Shown piece by piece: positions 54,260-64,000 of a DNA stretch of 64,000 nt. The DNA comes from Sabellastarte sp. h YS-2021 (Eukaryota > Annelida > Polychaeta > Sabellida > Sabellidae). Below the pieces are notes generated by a model. That model was not told the DNA's origin. It searched no databases and saw only the letters and a program-made list of their open reading frames with translations. The translations under genes were made by a program, and so were the position numbers. Position 1 is the stretch's first letter. The number at the start of each line of letters is the position of its first letter. Location: NCBI GenBank assembly GCA_964017235.1, contig OZ024936.1:60811028-60875027 (forward strand), written 5' to 3'.

Positions 54260-55930
54260 AGTGGTTTGCTCAGAGTGGGATGGCTGATGTTGGTTATCAG
54301 TGTAATTTTCTCATCCCGATTGAAACTTTGGAGTGCTTAATCTCTATCACAATACAGGCTCTACAGAGAAGAAATACAGTGCATGGAGCATAAGTGTAAA
54401 TTAAGACATAGCAAGGGTCACTACCTAGGCAACACTAGGGAAGAGACGATAAACTAGAACCAGAAATGCTAGTATCTCCCATTGGGGGAAAAGTAGTGGG
54501 TACTATATGAGATATAGTTCAAATAGTAAGGAATCAGGTGGAGTTAAAATGTTAAATTTCTAAGTGTAATTACTTTTGTGAGGTCTTTTAGGTTAAGAGG
54601 TTACTGGAGAACATCACAAAGAGCTAATTGCTTAGGTCTTTATTGCGCAAGTATAGCTGACAGAAACATATTGTTGCATAAACTATATACATCAACGGTT
54701 CCCTGTAGTTTATCGAATGTCTATAAGCAAGTTTTAACATCATGATACACTTTTTTCTATTATCTGTGCATAATATTTGGAAAACCATTAAAGCTATTAG
54801 TATAGAGGTGTTGAAACTATATTATAATTTTTGCAGTTTCACAAATCCTGCTGAGGTCTCTTTGCAATACAAACACCTCTTTAAGCTTACTTATTTACTT
54901 GCTTATTTTGTATGTGAAATAGTTCATTCACTTGTCGAGAGTTAACTGAAAACCAGTCATTGAAGGGATATTTTACAGAAGGCTATGCAAGAGACAAGAA
55001 ACAGAACTATACGTGTTAAAATCGAAGGTTGTAAGGAAACTAAGACTAAGGAAACATTCTTTTGAACATATGCTTATGTCAAGTTAAAATGTACAACTTC
55101 CACATTATTATTATTGATTGATTAATCATTATTACTATTGTCTGTATTGAATGATATGTGTAACTCAAAAAGAAGCAAGGCCTAAAGGGGTTTCTGTCTA
55201 TTAGCGCGAGCAGCAAAGCCATCAGAGACACCAGTAGTGCACTGAGGCAGTCGACAGTCCAAGTACTAATATAGCCCATTGCTGCTTAACGTCAGTGATG
55301 AGACAGGTACTCATCATGCTACACCACAATTCATGTAAGTCCGTAGACAAAAAAGGTTCTCTATAAGCACGAGTCTTGCTAGAGCTCACACTTAAAAATA
55401 GATGTGTTGGACTGGCGAGAGAATAAAAAAAAATACTTGTAGAGGATCTATATTTTCTATTCAACTTAACCAGACAGTAGATTTTTACATGTACAAGGTT
55501 ACCACACGTGTCCTTGGTAACTGCATTATGGGGCAATGGAAATAAAGCACTTTCAGAGTACTGCTAGAAAACCAAATGATTGCCATTTTGTTTAATAGTA
55601 AAGTAGAAACATAACCGATTAATATTCATTTCTTTGTGAAAATGTAAGAACTAGATTACATGAATTTGCTAACTTACAGATAAAAATTATGTTGGATAAG
55701 CTTTTTTGCCGATCTGAAACAATGACATTGATTCTTCATAAATTAATAGGTTATTATAAATTAAATCAACAATCCAAGTTTTCCATTTTTCTGGTCATTT
55801 AATAAAAATTCATTGTGCATAATTAGTGCATCCTTCCCATGGATTATCAGTCAAACATGCCCTGTGGAAATGAATTTGGTATGAGGGCTGCTACTGGGCA
55901 CTTCACAAGTGATGCTGTTCAATCAAATAT
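54260..55930. other. No recognised gene
   Basis: AT-rich sequence with short chance ORFs and no repeat family recognised. Confidence 0.4.
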
Positions 55931-55939
55931 CTTAAGCTA

Positions 55940-56710
55940 GTGATAATACAACAAGGCCAACACTGGTGTCAGTGGGATAGTCCTTGATTGGTTCAAGTCT
56001 TACCTCTCACACCTTGTTCAATGCATTAAGATTGGGTCAATTTTAGCCGATGCCAAAAAGTTATTGTATGTTGTGCCTCATGGCTCTGTCCTGGATCGAA
56101 TCCTTTTTTCACTCTATACTACTCCTCTGAGTAATGTCATACAGAATCATCCTGGGATTAGTTACCATTTCTATGCAGATAACACACAACTGTATGTGCA
56201 TCTCACACATAAAAATGTTGCCCTGGCCCTTGATAAGCTGTCAAGAGATGATGATGTTAAGAGATGGCTCTCTACAAATAACCTAAAGTTAAATCCTGAT
56301 GAGACCGAATTCATCGTGTTTGGGTCAAAGGCTCAGTGTGAAAAACTTAATCCTTCCCAGTCAATATACTTGGTAATCGTATATCACCAGTAGATACAAT
56401 TAGGAACCTTGGTATCTGGTTTGATTCCGAGTTTTCTTTCACTTGCCTCCTTCAAGGTCAAGACTGAAGTCTTACCTCTTTTGGAAAAGCATAGCCACCC
56501 TCATTTTTCCATTCTTCTCCTTTTCTCTCTGCGGGGCAGACTCGAGCAATGTCTCTGGCTTATGGCAGCTGACCCTGAACTGCTGTTATTTACTGCTTGG
56601 ATGAGTTGGAAATGTTGCAAATGCTGCATGTCACTTAAATATGTGCGTTCACCTGTTCAGTTCAGTTCCATAATGTGTTCTTCATTTCATATTTTATTGA
56701 CAAAAAGGTT
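55940..56710 (+). pseudogene. CR1-like LINE reverse transcriptase fragment
   Basis: The plus strand gives VLDWFKSYLSHLVQCIKIGS (about 55980), then PHGSVLDRILFSLYTTPLSN and YHFYADNTQLYVHLTHKNVA (56080-56220), and SKLN-type LSTNNLKLNPDETEFIVFGS (56265-56325). These are RT motifs 3 to 6 of a CR1-type LINE, with YADD written YADN here and the usual QGSVLGP written HGSVLDR. After 56360 the frame shifts, with IRNLGIWFDSEFSF-like sequence at 56400-56450, and the match fades by 56500. The copy is 5' truncated and dead. It is the same family as the minus-strand copy at 60290. Confidence 0.88.
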
Positions 56711-56924
56711 TGCGTTTTAAAAATTTTTGGGATTAACTAATTAAATACCTCACCAAAAATGTTTTTCTCTTTCTTTTAAATAAGGTACATATAAAAATTA
56801 AATAACTTTTTATTGACTATTTCAAGGAAAGGGTACAAACCATCTATTGGGTATGTTTCAAAGACACGTCATACTGAATGTGACGACACTTTAACAACTG
56901 ACAAGTTTTATGCTAATATACTAT

Positions 56925-57110
56925 TATAAAGACCGGAAGTGCGCAGTGAATGAAAATCCGTCTGTGCGCATAGAATTAGCACAGAGTAAAACCTCCAATA
57001 ACGACCCGCTTAGAAACGGAAGTGTTGTTTCGATTGCTCGATTGTGTGTCGGTAGTAACATTGTCTGCTTTTACGAGAGCGATCATGCATTCAAAACAAT
57101 ATGGCGGTGT
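56925..57110 (+). promoter_or_regulatory. Isolated housekeeping-type promoter signature (ETS, NRF1-like, YY1)
   Basis: Within 180 bp there is ACCGGAAGTGCG (56932-56943, ETS/GABPA-type), TGTGCGCATA (56963-56972, NRF1-like half site), ACGGAAGTG (57016-57024, second ETS) and AATATGGCGGTG (57098-57109, YY1-type, giving ATG GCG GTG). The stretch is notably richer in CpG than its surroundings. On the plus strand the ATG at 57100 opens only a 20-codon frame, so if it is a start codon the exon must end by splicing. No downstream exon was recognised, so this may be the first exon of a gene running off the window or a non-coding RNA start. Confidence 0.4.
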
Positions 57111-57179
57111 CCTTGTTCGTTTCACCTCATCAAAATAAAGGCATGTTTCTTGAAACCAGATAGGCCAGTCTTTATAATA

Positions 57180-57335
57180 GTAATAAATACCTCATGCTTG
57201 GGCGTTTGTTACAGGATATACGCCCGGCAAAAATTCTTTAATAATGCCCTCGCGCCTGACGGTGCTCTGACATTATTTGGAAATTTGCCGGGCGTATATC
57301 CTGTAACAAACGCCCGAGCATGAGGTATTTATTAC
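57180..57335. mobile_element. Mariner-type fold-back MITE (156 bp)
   Basis: Arms of about 50 bp are inverted copies with a single mismatch (GTAATAAATACCTCATGC..., containing GGGCGTTTGTTACAGG and TATACGCCCGGCAAA). They are separated by about 53 bp and flanked by TA on both sides (57178-57179 and 57336-57337). The near-perfect arms suggest a young insertion. The 137-codon ORF running into it is not coding. Confidence 0.92.
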
Positions 57336-57339
57336 TACA

Positions 57340-57895
57340 TCACACAGAGTCAAATAGATCAAGAGCTATTCGATAGAGAATATTCATACATACCAATTAG
57401 AATGATGAAAGGTTTTCATTAATGTTAATTGTAAATTTAAGAAACTAGTTATAACTCTTCAATTACCATTTTGAGTTTTTCATCATGCAACATTTTATTT
57501 AATGTCATAAGTGATCCATTCAGTGATATTCAGTCCTCTGAGTTATGTTACTGTTTTAATAATAAAAAGTGAACAAAGCATTCGAGACCACTACATAAGA
57601 TTCCATGATACTACACCAAAAGAATATTCTACTTACAGCACCATGTATTAGTAATTTTCATTGAATCCATTTGCTTAAAAATAACATAACATCAGTTTAT
57701 TATTTGAGTGACATATGGCGTATCATACAGTTACCTTTTTATTCTACACTAGAAGACTGCTGTTTGGGAAGGATATATCTAAGAATATCTATAAAATAAT
57801 CCAAAAGGGGTATGTTTTTTCTCGAATGATAATTTACATTATAACTTTGAAAATTGAGTAGCTAACAGTTGTTATAAAAAGATGATTACTTCTTC
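57340..57895. other. Unique AT-rich sequence
   Basis: No gene or repeat was recognised. Confidence 0.45.
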
Positions 57896-57898
57896 TTA

Positions 57899-58461
57899 AA
57901 GCACACTTTTGATGTCATTCTATTGGTAAAAGTGTGCATTATTTTTAGGTAATGCACACTTTTTTGTTCTAATTTACAGACACCTGAAACAGTCAAATGG
58001 TTTTCGCCAGACCAATGAGATAAATGCTATAAATTGAAAAAAATCTGAAATATATGAATACTTCAATAGGATGACATAGCAATTGTGTTTTAATTCTAGT
58101 ATATCAATTGAATTATCCAGTTCATTTGCCCAAAAAGTGTTCTAAACAAATTATTTGTCACTTTTATTCCTACTATCCATTTTAAAGTAGAAATTCTACA
58201 GAACAGAAGATATACCAGACACCAATATTAACACATGGGTCAATATACAGAAGCCAATATATAAATAACCAGTAATCAAGTACATTGAGATTTAGGTTAA
58301 TTGGTTTATCAAGAGTTTTTAAAATAATTCCATAAAAGTGTAGTATTTCAGGGGGATGTATCCAAAAGTGTGTGACCTTTAAGTTCGGTAAAGTATTTAA
58401 AAGTGTGCCTTCGGGGTCTCGTAAAGTGTACATTATTTTCCCAGTAAGGCACACTTTTTCA
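57899..58461. mobile_element. Unclassified element bounded by GCACACTTTT hairpins
   Basis: At 57928-57965 AAAAGTGTGCATTA and TAATGCACACTTTT form a perfect 14-bp hairpin with an 8-nt loop. A second copy of the same block, with changes, lies at 58426-58460 (AGTGTACATTATTTT then AAGGCACACTTTTT). The word also opens the region at 57901. The two similar hairpins 460 bp apart suggest element ends, but the class is unknown. Confidence 0.5.
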
Positions 58462-58865
58462 TACTTTACCTATCACTTAAACAATCATTATTTAGACAGC
58501 TGCTAAAAGTAACCATAAGAAGTTTCTTCGGTTTCCCAATTGTAAAACATGTAACAGGTATCTTCTGCAGTATTACAGAAGAAGTATCTATCTCACACTG
58601 CATTGTTTTATTTGAACAATCTGCTGCTACATAGGTAAAAACATAACTATATCTTGTAGTTAACTTCACATTTAAAAAAAATATTTTGATGAATATAAAT
58701 TGCTAAGATAGATAATCTGCCAATCTTCTTACATTTAAATTTAAATTAAAAGTCTTTTCCCATGTTCTCTCTACAAATGATCTTGTGCTTTTTTCCTTGA
58801 CAGAATAAGATAAAGATCTTTGGACGCCATCCAAAAAGGATTTATCAGTTTATTATTTGCTAAAA
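58462..58865. other. Unique AT-rich sequence
   Basis: No gene or repeat was recognised. Confidence 0.45.
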
Positions 58866-58869
58866 ACTA

Positions 58870-59300
58870 GAATTTGCAAGTCATTCTCTCACACCAAAAA
58901 GGGATGGTCAAAGGTCAAAAGTGGACCACTAAGGTCAAGTCTACGACCACTAGCTACGCCACTAGAATAATTTATCTAACTCTGTAGCAGTTATAGTATT
59001 TAAGCTAATTCGTATTTACTTGATAGTTGGAATGACCATCGGGTTAATCACCAAAGGTCACAAGTGAGGTCAAAAGGTCAAAATCCCTAACCAAGTGAGA
59101 AGGACAAACCATTGCCCTGGAAAGCATTTTATAATCTCTCACGTGAAAGCTCAATGGTGAGAGATGAATGGACCTAAAGGTCGGTCATATAAGGGCAAAT
59201 AGTCACCCTTGGCCAGTCTTGGAAATTTACAATCTCCCTTTTGAGATAATGAAGGTCAAACGTGAGAACAAGGTCACAGGGTGAACTCTGATGCTATAAT
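58870..59300. repeat. Decayed 'aaggtcaaaagtg' repeat
   Basis: Words such as 'ggtcaaaggtcaaaagtgga', 'aggtcacaagtgaggtcaaa' and 'gaaggtcaaacgtgagaaca' recur irregularly, in the style of the AGGTCA-rich satellites of the intron. Confidence 0.45.
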
Positions 59301-60200
59301 GCATGCTCGCATTTCAACACAGGAAATACCCAATTGAGTTTTTAAATTTTATTATACAATTACACACATCATTTCTATCACTAAAAGTTTATTTTAAGAC
59401 ACAAATATAGCAAACCCGGCACCAAACTGCAATTTTTTTATTTGTTTACAGCAATTTACATCTGAATAAGATGCAGGTGATCAATAATGTACTACTACAG
59501 ATAACATTTTCCCAATTAAGCCCTAATATAGTACCAAATAATAATTTGTCTGAACAATAACTTGCAATACCATATAATAGCTTGAAAATAATAAAACTTG
59601 AAGCCACAATTGGCAATATAATGACCCAATTTAACGATTATTAAGAACAAAGATGTTAACCTTAAAGAGGTTAATTTTCTTACTTAATTGAATACTAAGA
59701 AGGAGACATGATAATAAGACATAGAAACATTCATATAAAATAAAATAATGACTATTCACCACAGTCATAGCCCGATAAAATAGTTTATAGACCCGTTAAG
59801 GTGATAAAAATATAACCATTGGCATAGTAATTGACCGGAGAATGAGCAAAGAACACAGATAGTACTATCTGTAATATTCTGACATAAGTCATGACTGGCA
59901 ATATAATATATAATACAATGAGTAGCAATATAACAATAATATCAGTCAGAATATCAGTATCGGCCAAATGTAGATAGTATGCTGCATAAATAATGAACTC
60001 GATTGGCAATATACAAGCAACAATGCATCATAATAAATAATGCCTACGTATTATACCAGAAAAATTGCCATGTAAATTCTCTATCATGAAAATGACAAGA
60101 ATGCAAAAACTAAAACATGCTGTAGACAAGATTGTAATTAGATTGACAGGCAGTACATATAGCAGCAGTTAAAAGAAATTACAATTTATTATTGCTCATA
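59301..60200. other. Unique AT-rich sequence
   Basis: Sequence with frequent 'ggcaatata' words near 59890-60010 and no recognisable gene. Confidence 0.4.
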
Positions 60201-60289
60201 CACAGAGAAATAGAGGCCATGCCCTCATAATACAGTCACGGCAACACTGGAGAGAAGCAGGCAGAGTCTCTGTAAACTTCCGAAGTCAT

Positions 60290-61683
60290 GGTCAAGTCGA
60301 AAAGAAGACAACCCTCCGGAGGTCCAACCAGTCCTATGCTCCAGCACTGCAGACAAGGGTCTTCCAGCAGAGAATGGTACACTGCCACCACTCAGTCATT
60401 CAATATGTCATGGCTTTTAACTTCTAAAAATTCTAAGGCTCAGCTGAACATAAACAATAGTCCAATAGCATAGCCATGTCATACCAGAGAAGATGGAGTG
60501 GCTAATGGAAATGCTATGGCTTATAGGCTTCTGGAAACGGGTAAGTTTTGAACTTTTCCCTGAAGGAGGCAATAGATGTTGAACTGCATACCTTGCCAGG
60601 AAGATCATTCCAAATCTTTGGAGCATCAAAGGCAAAACTATAGCGTTTGGCTGACTTGCAGAGTGAGAAGTGGAAAGAATGAACCATCAGGTATTGACAG
60701 TCAGGGTGACTACATCTGGTACTGTAGGAGCAGCTGAAGACAACGATGGTCCAAAATAGCTAGGAGAACCACTGGAGAAATTTAAAAACTAATGTAGTGG
60801 TTTTGAACATGCAGCAGTAATTGACAGGCAGCCAATGGATATACTTTAGGACGTGTGTGACTTAAGTATACTTTCTACGATTTGTGACCACACGTGCAAG
60901 AGTATTCTGAATACTCTGCAACTTGTGCTGTTTAAAACAGGACAAACCTATAAACAGTTACAATAGTCCATACAAGCTAAGATATTTGCAGCAAGGCAGA
61001 TATTAAATGAGTAAGATATTGTCTAATTCAACGAAGGTCATGCATTTGGAGGAAGCCGGCTTTACAAGTCTTCTGAACATGTTCTAAGAAAGAAAAGCCT
61101 ACACTGAAACACACAACCAGGTTTTTGACAATGTCAGCAGGATGAAGAAGAGTACCAAGAATACTGATAGAAAAATGAGAAGAAAGTTTTAAATATTGAG
61201 CCCTAGAGCCGAAACAAACAAAAAAAAAACAACAATCAGTTTAAATAGGGTTGAGTTTCAACTTACAGAGAGCTCTACCATCATTGTACTTCCTGAAGGC
61301 AGGCATTCAGCTTGGTAAGAGCAGCAAAATCATTCTTGTGAGATAAATGGACTCATAATTGGGTGTCAACTGCATAAAAATCCAATTTTATATCAGGATG
61401 AAGGTCGATGATTTTGCTTAGTGGAGTTGTATAAAGTGAGAACAACAGTTTACCCAACACAGAACCTTCTGCGAGTCCATAGATGAGCTTGCTTAATTCA
61501 GATAGTATCGAACTTATGTTAAGGGCTTGACAGCAATTACTCAGCTAGGAGACCAAACACTTGAGGGAAGTTCCACTAAAACCAAACCAGGATTTGAGAT
61601 AGCCCAGGAGAGTATTGTGGCCAATAGTGTCAAAAACTGCTGACTGGTCAGGCCACCAGGGCAGTGGGTTCACCTCATACCAG
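60290..61683 (-). pseudogene. CR1-like LINE, RT to C-terminus, decayed (3' part)
   Basis: Read on the minus strand, 61680-61620 matches the start of the RT core ('SAVFDTIGHNTLLGYLKSWF'-like). SVLGKLLFSLYTTPLSKIID and DIKLDFYAVDTQL (61470-61370) follow, then DFAALTKLNACLQEVQ, then a region with HELRRIRQ-like and YCNSLFRGLS-like traces (61060-60940). It ends AFDAPKIWNDLPGKV and ASFREKLKTY (60640-60540). Several stops and frame changes are present (for example stop codons after VDTQL and after FPEAYKP), and YADD is written YAVD. The 5' continuation lies at 63480-64000, across an inserted L1-type LINE. Confidence 0.85.
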
Positions 61684-63470
61684 CGAGATGGACCTCATTT
61701 TTATTGACATTAAAGGAGTTTAAAATGAAAACCGGTAAAACAAAATTAATCTGGATTGGTACAAAAAGGCACTGAAAATATAAACTAGATGTAACATATG
61801 ATTTCCATTGGGGTAACCAGAATTCTGTGTTACTAGACATTGAATTTTCCACCGAATAAGATACTGTGCCTGCTATATATTATTAACAAAACATAAACAA
61901 GGCTAGGGGTATCTTAAAACTCTGGAAACAGAGAATTTTGACACCACTTGGTAGAGTTACTATTTTAAAAAAGTTGATCTTGCTACTATTTAACCAATTA
62001 TTCATATCAATTCCCACTCCTGCAAAAGCTCTGAAATAAAAAAAACACAATGTTTTTCTCAGATCCCTATGGTTTTGAAAAGCCTGGTAAGATAAAAATA
62101 ATTACTGTTTGTGCTGATTATACTGATGGAGGTCTCAGAACGGTAAAACATCCAAAACTTTGAAAAAGCTGTAAAATTAAATTGGATGAGACAAATATTC
62201 TGTTCACTAAGAACCAATTAAGTATCAGTTCCTCTTAAATTCACTAGATTATTTTAACAACCTTGTTACACATGGTAGTGAATGGTTGTCAGGCAGTATG
62301 ATAAAATTCAAACCATCTTGCAAGGCAGTTTTTATGTACTGCGTGGAAGCCTGTAGATCACAAAAGAACGATTCCTATGCAGATGTTTTCAGAAGTAGTA
62401 TTGGGTACAACAACTCTATGAGCAAAAAGAACATGTATCTTAAAACGTGGTCAAAAGGTGGTATTAATATTATGGCTGATGTAGTTGATCTAGAAGGGTC
62501 AATTCTTGAGTATGGATGATATGAAGCACAAATGTGACATAAACATATATTGTCTTCATTACTATATGGTAAAAAATAGTTTCTGGATTCATTAGCCCTC
62601 ACAAAACAAACAAAACATTTGAAATGTGTAGACCATACATACCATTTCATATTTTTATTTCGAAACAGTCAAACTTCAACTAAAAATATTTATTGGGCCA
62701 TTTCTAACGATAAAGAAATATTTTAAACAAATGATATAAAATGGAATAAAAGTCTAACAGAAATTATTGATAAAGAAAATTGCAAAGCTCTATATAAAGC
62801 TCGTTTTTTTTTTTGCAATAAATGGTAACTTGAACATTTGCTTCTAGAAAAGAATTTTACACCAGATTCTGAGATATATTTATTATTTGTACAAAACCAA
62901 AATATCTGATACTTGCAGAACATGACAAAATGTAGGACGTCCTATATCCTATAACTTTTGGACATCCTATATCTGATATATCATTTTGGCCTCTAACTTT
63001 TATCTTGATCATAACAAGTGAGTATAATTTTACCTATTTCTAAAAAAAGATTTTAATATAAAATGGTAGCAAAAATTAATTTAAAATGCATTTCGTAAAC
63101 AAGACCCGTGGTCAAAGTTGCAACAGAAGAATAAATTTGATCAAACATGGCAAAATTGGAAAGAACTTTTCACAGAAATAGAAACAATGTAGAGATCTGA
63201 GAGTTACGAACCCAGCTATTATGTATAATTACTATACTGCTAGTTGTGTTACTTTTATGATAAAAGGCTTATAATTATTCCTAAAGGTGTAAGTGCATAA
63301 AACCAGGAAAGTGGTAAACAAACATTGTAAATGCCCATTACACATATTTGAAAGCCCTTAATTTCTTATTTGATAAAATGCACTGAATTTATGGGTGTGT
63401 GTATGAAATATTGATTCAGTGTATAATTTTTGCTCTTATGGGAATTAAAATTTCTACAAAAGAAAAAGGC
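61684..63470 (+). pseudogene. L1/Tx1-like LINE 3' part, decayed, inserted in the CR1-like LINE
   Basis: The plus strand carries the ORF2 C-terminal region typical of L1/Tx1 LINEs. There is KTKLIWIGTKRH-like sequence (about 61735), LKLWKQRILTPLGRVTI-like (61917-61960), LFNHLFISIPTPAKAL-like (61985-62030), DYTDGGLRTV (62114-62143), AVKLNWMRQIFCSLRTN-like (62168-62220), and KKNMYLKTWSKGGINIMADV followed by VDLEGSIL (62426-62505). Multiple stops and frame changes are present. The 5' half is missing. It sits antisense to the CR1-like copy on both sides. Confidence 0.8.
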
Positions 63471-63479
63471 AGTTTAGAT

Positions 63480-64000
63480 AGAATGACCTAATTTTTATGC
63501 AGACTGATGAGAATTGCCCAGCCCATTGACAGTGATATGGGAACTGCTTAGCAATGACCCACTCAACCAACTTGGCCAGGAAGCAGAGACCGGGCACTGA
63601 ACAGTAATTCATAAGTTCATTATCTGGTAGTGAAGCTTGCTTTTTCAGAGGGTGACAGCAACCTCTTTGAATACATCAAGAAAAGAGCTTTCAGTGAGGG
63701 AATTATTTAGCCACTTAGTTTTGGATAGTAAAACGATATCGAGACGATATCCTTAAGAAGGAATGTGGCTATAAGGTCCGCTAGGCATAATGTAGTGAGA
63801 GAGTTCATCTTCACTTAAGGACTCAAAGTCATTGAAAGCAGGATGATAGTCTCAAAGTTGCAGCGCAATACCTTCCTTAGAGACTCGCAAAGTGTCTCAG
63901 GGTCATCACTCTTTGCAGTTAAGAGATTAGTACAATGGGGAACCCTTATCTTTGTTGGTAAGCCTTGATCGATTTGATTGTGTCGTGTGTTTTCTCCACA
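63480..64000 (-). pseudogene. CR1-like LINE, upstream RT part (continues past the window)
   Basis: On the minus strand, KTKWLNNSLTESSFLDVFKE followed by VAVTL (about 63720-63640), then PVSGLCFLAKLVERVIAKQF-like sequence (63600-63540) and QWAGQFSSVC (63525-63490) are the thumb-proximal start of a CR1 RT (VTPLIKK, YRPVSGLSFLSKLVE in relatives). It joins in sense to the 61683 segment across the inserted L1-type LINE, with roughly 25 codons unaccounted for at the junction. Confidence 0.75.

Noticed and set aside
56910-57323. 137-codon ORF with a CpG-rich first half
   Set aside because: It runs through a MITE arm and has no domain. The upstream part is better explained as a promoter-like region.

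Overview
The window looks like nuclear DNA of a marine lophotrochozoan invertebrate, most likely a bivalve mollusc. It is AT-rich and poor in genes, and it is filled with tandem-repeat-bearing mobile elements. It carries tRNA-derived SINEs, CR1-like and L1/Tx1-like LINEs, and BEL/Pao, DIRS and Polinton-like fossils. The host exons have proper GT-AG introns. There are no bacterial operons and no convincing tRNA, rRNA or CRISPR locus. The species call is an inference from repeat content and the 14-3-3 protein.

The one host gene I can read with confidence is a zeta-like 14-3-3 gene on the minus strand. Its start codon is at 30005-30003. Exon 1 (30005-29697) and exon 2 (24590-24347) are followed by two tandem alternative versions of exon 3 (3a at 3572-3409, 3b at 3354-3206). 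The last coding exon(s) should lie beyond position 1. The two exon-3 versions have the same entry and exit phase, are only 54 nt apart, and cannot both be included without shifting the frame, so they should be spliced mutually exclusively. Exon 2 also carries an unusual charged insertion of about 37 residues, part of it built from a 21-bp coding minisatellite.

The introns of this gene (1 to about 29.7 kb) are almost entirely mobile DNA. At least three, probably four, unrelated families share one architecture: a 5' subterminal motif, a tandem satellite core (monomers of about 133, 165, 170 or 190 bp), and a 3' end hairpin whose arm is the reverse complement of the 5' motif. This is the plan of non-autonomous Helitron-like (Helentron/HINE, 'pearl'-type) elements. 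Scattered among them are hAT-type MITEs, most with 8-bp target duplications and some nested, a 1.1-kb fold-back element, and a DIRS-type fossil.

From 30 to 45 kb there is a SINE-bearing BEL/Pao fossil with paired LTRs, then coding-like debris including a possible PC4-like domain, then a Polinton-like or other virus-like fossil with a zinc finger and a packaging-ATPase-like segment. From 45 to 64 kb come more satellite monomers, a decayed PIF/Harbinger transposase, a solo LTR with a perfect 5-bp target duplication, a SINE with a 14-bp target duplication, CR1-like LINE pieces, an isolated ETS/NRF1/YY1-type promoter signature near 57.0 kb, a small mariner-like fold-back MITE, and a CR1-like LINE split by an L1/Tx1-like LINE. 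No host exon other than those of 14-3-3 could be recognised.
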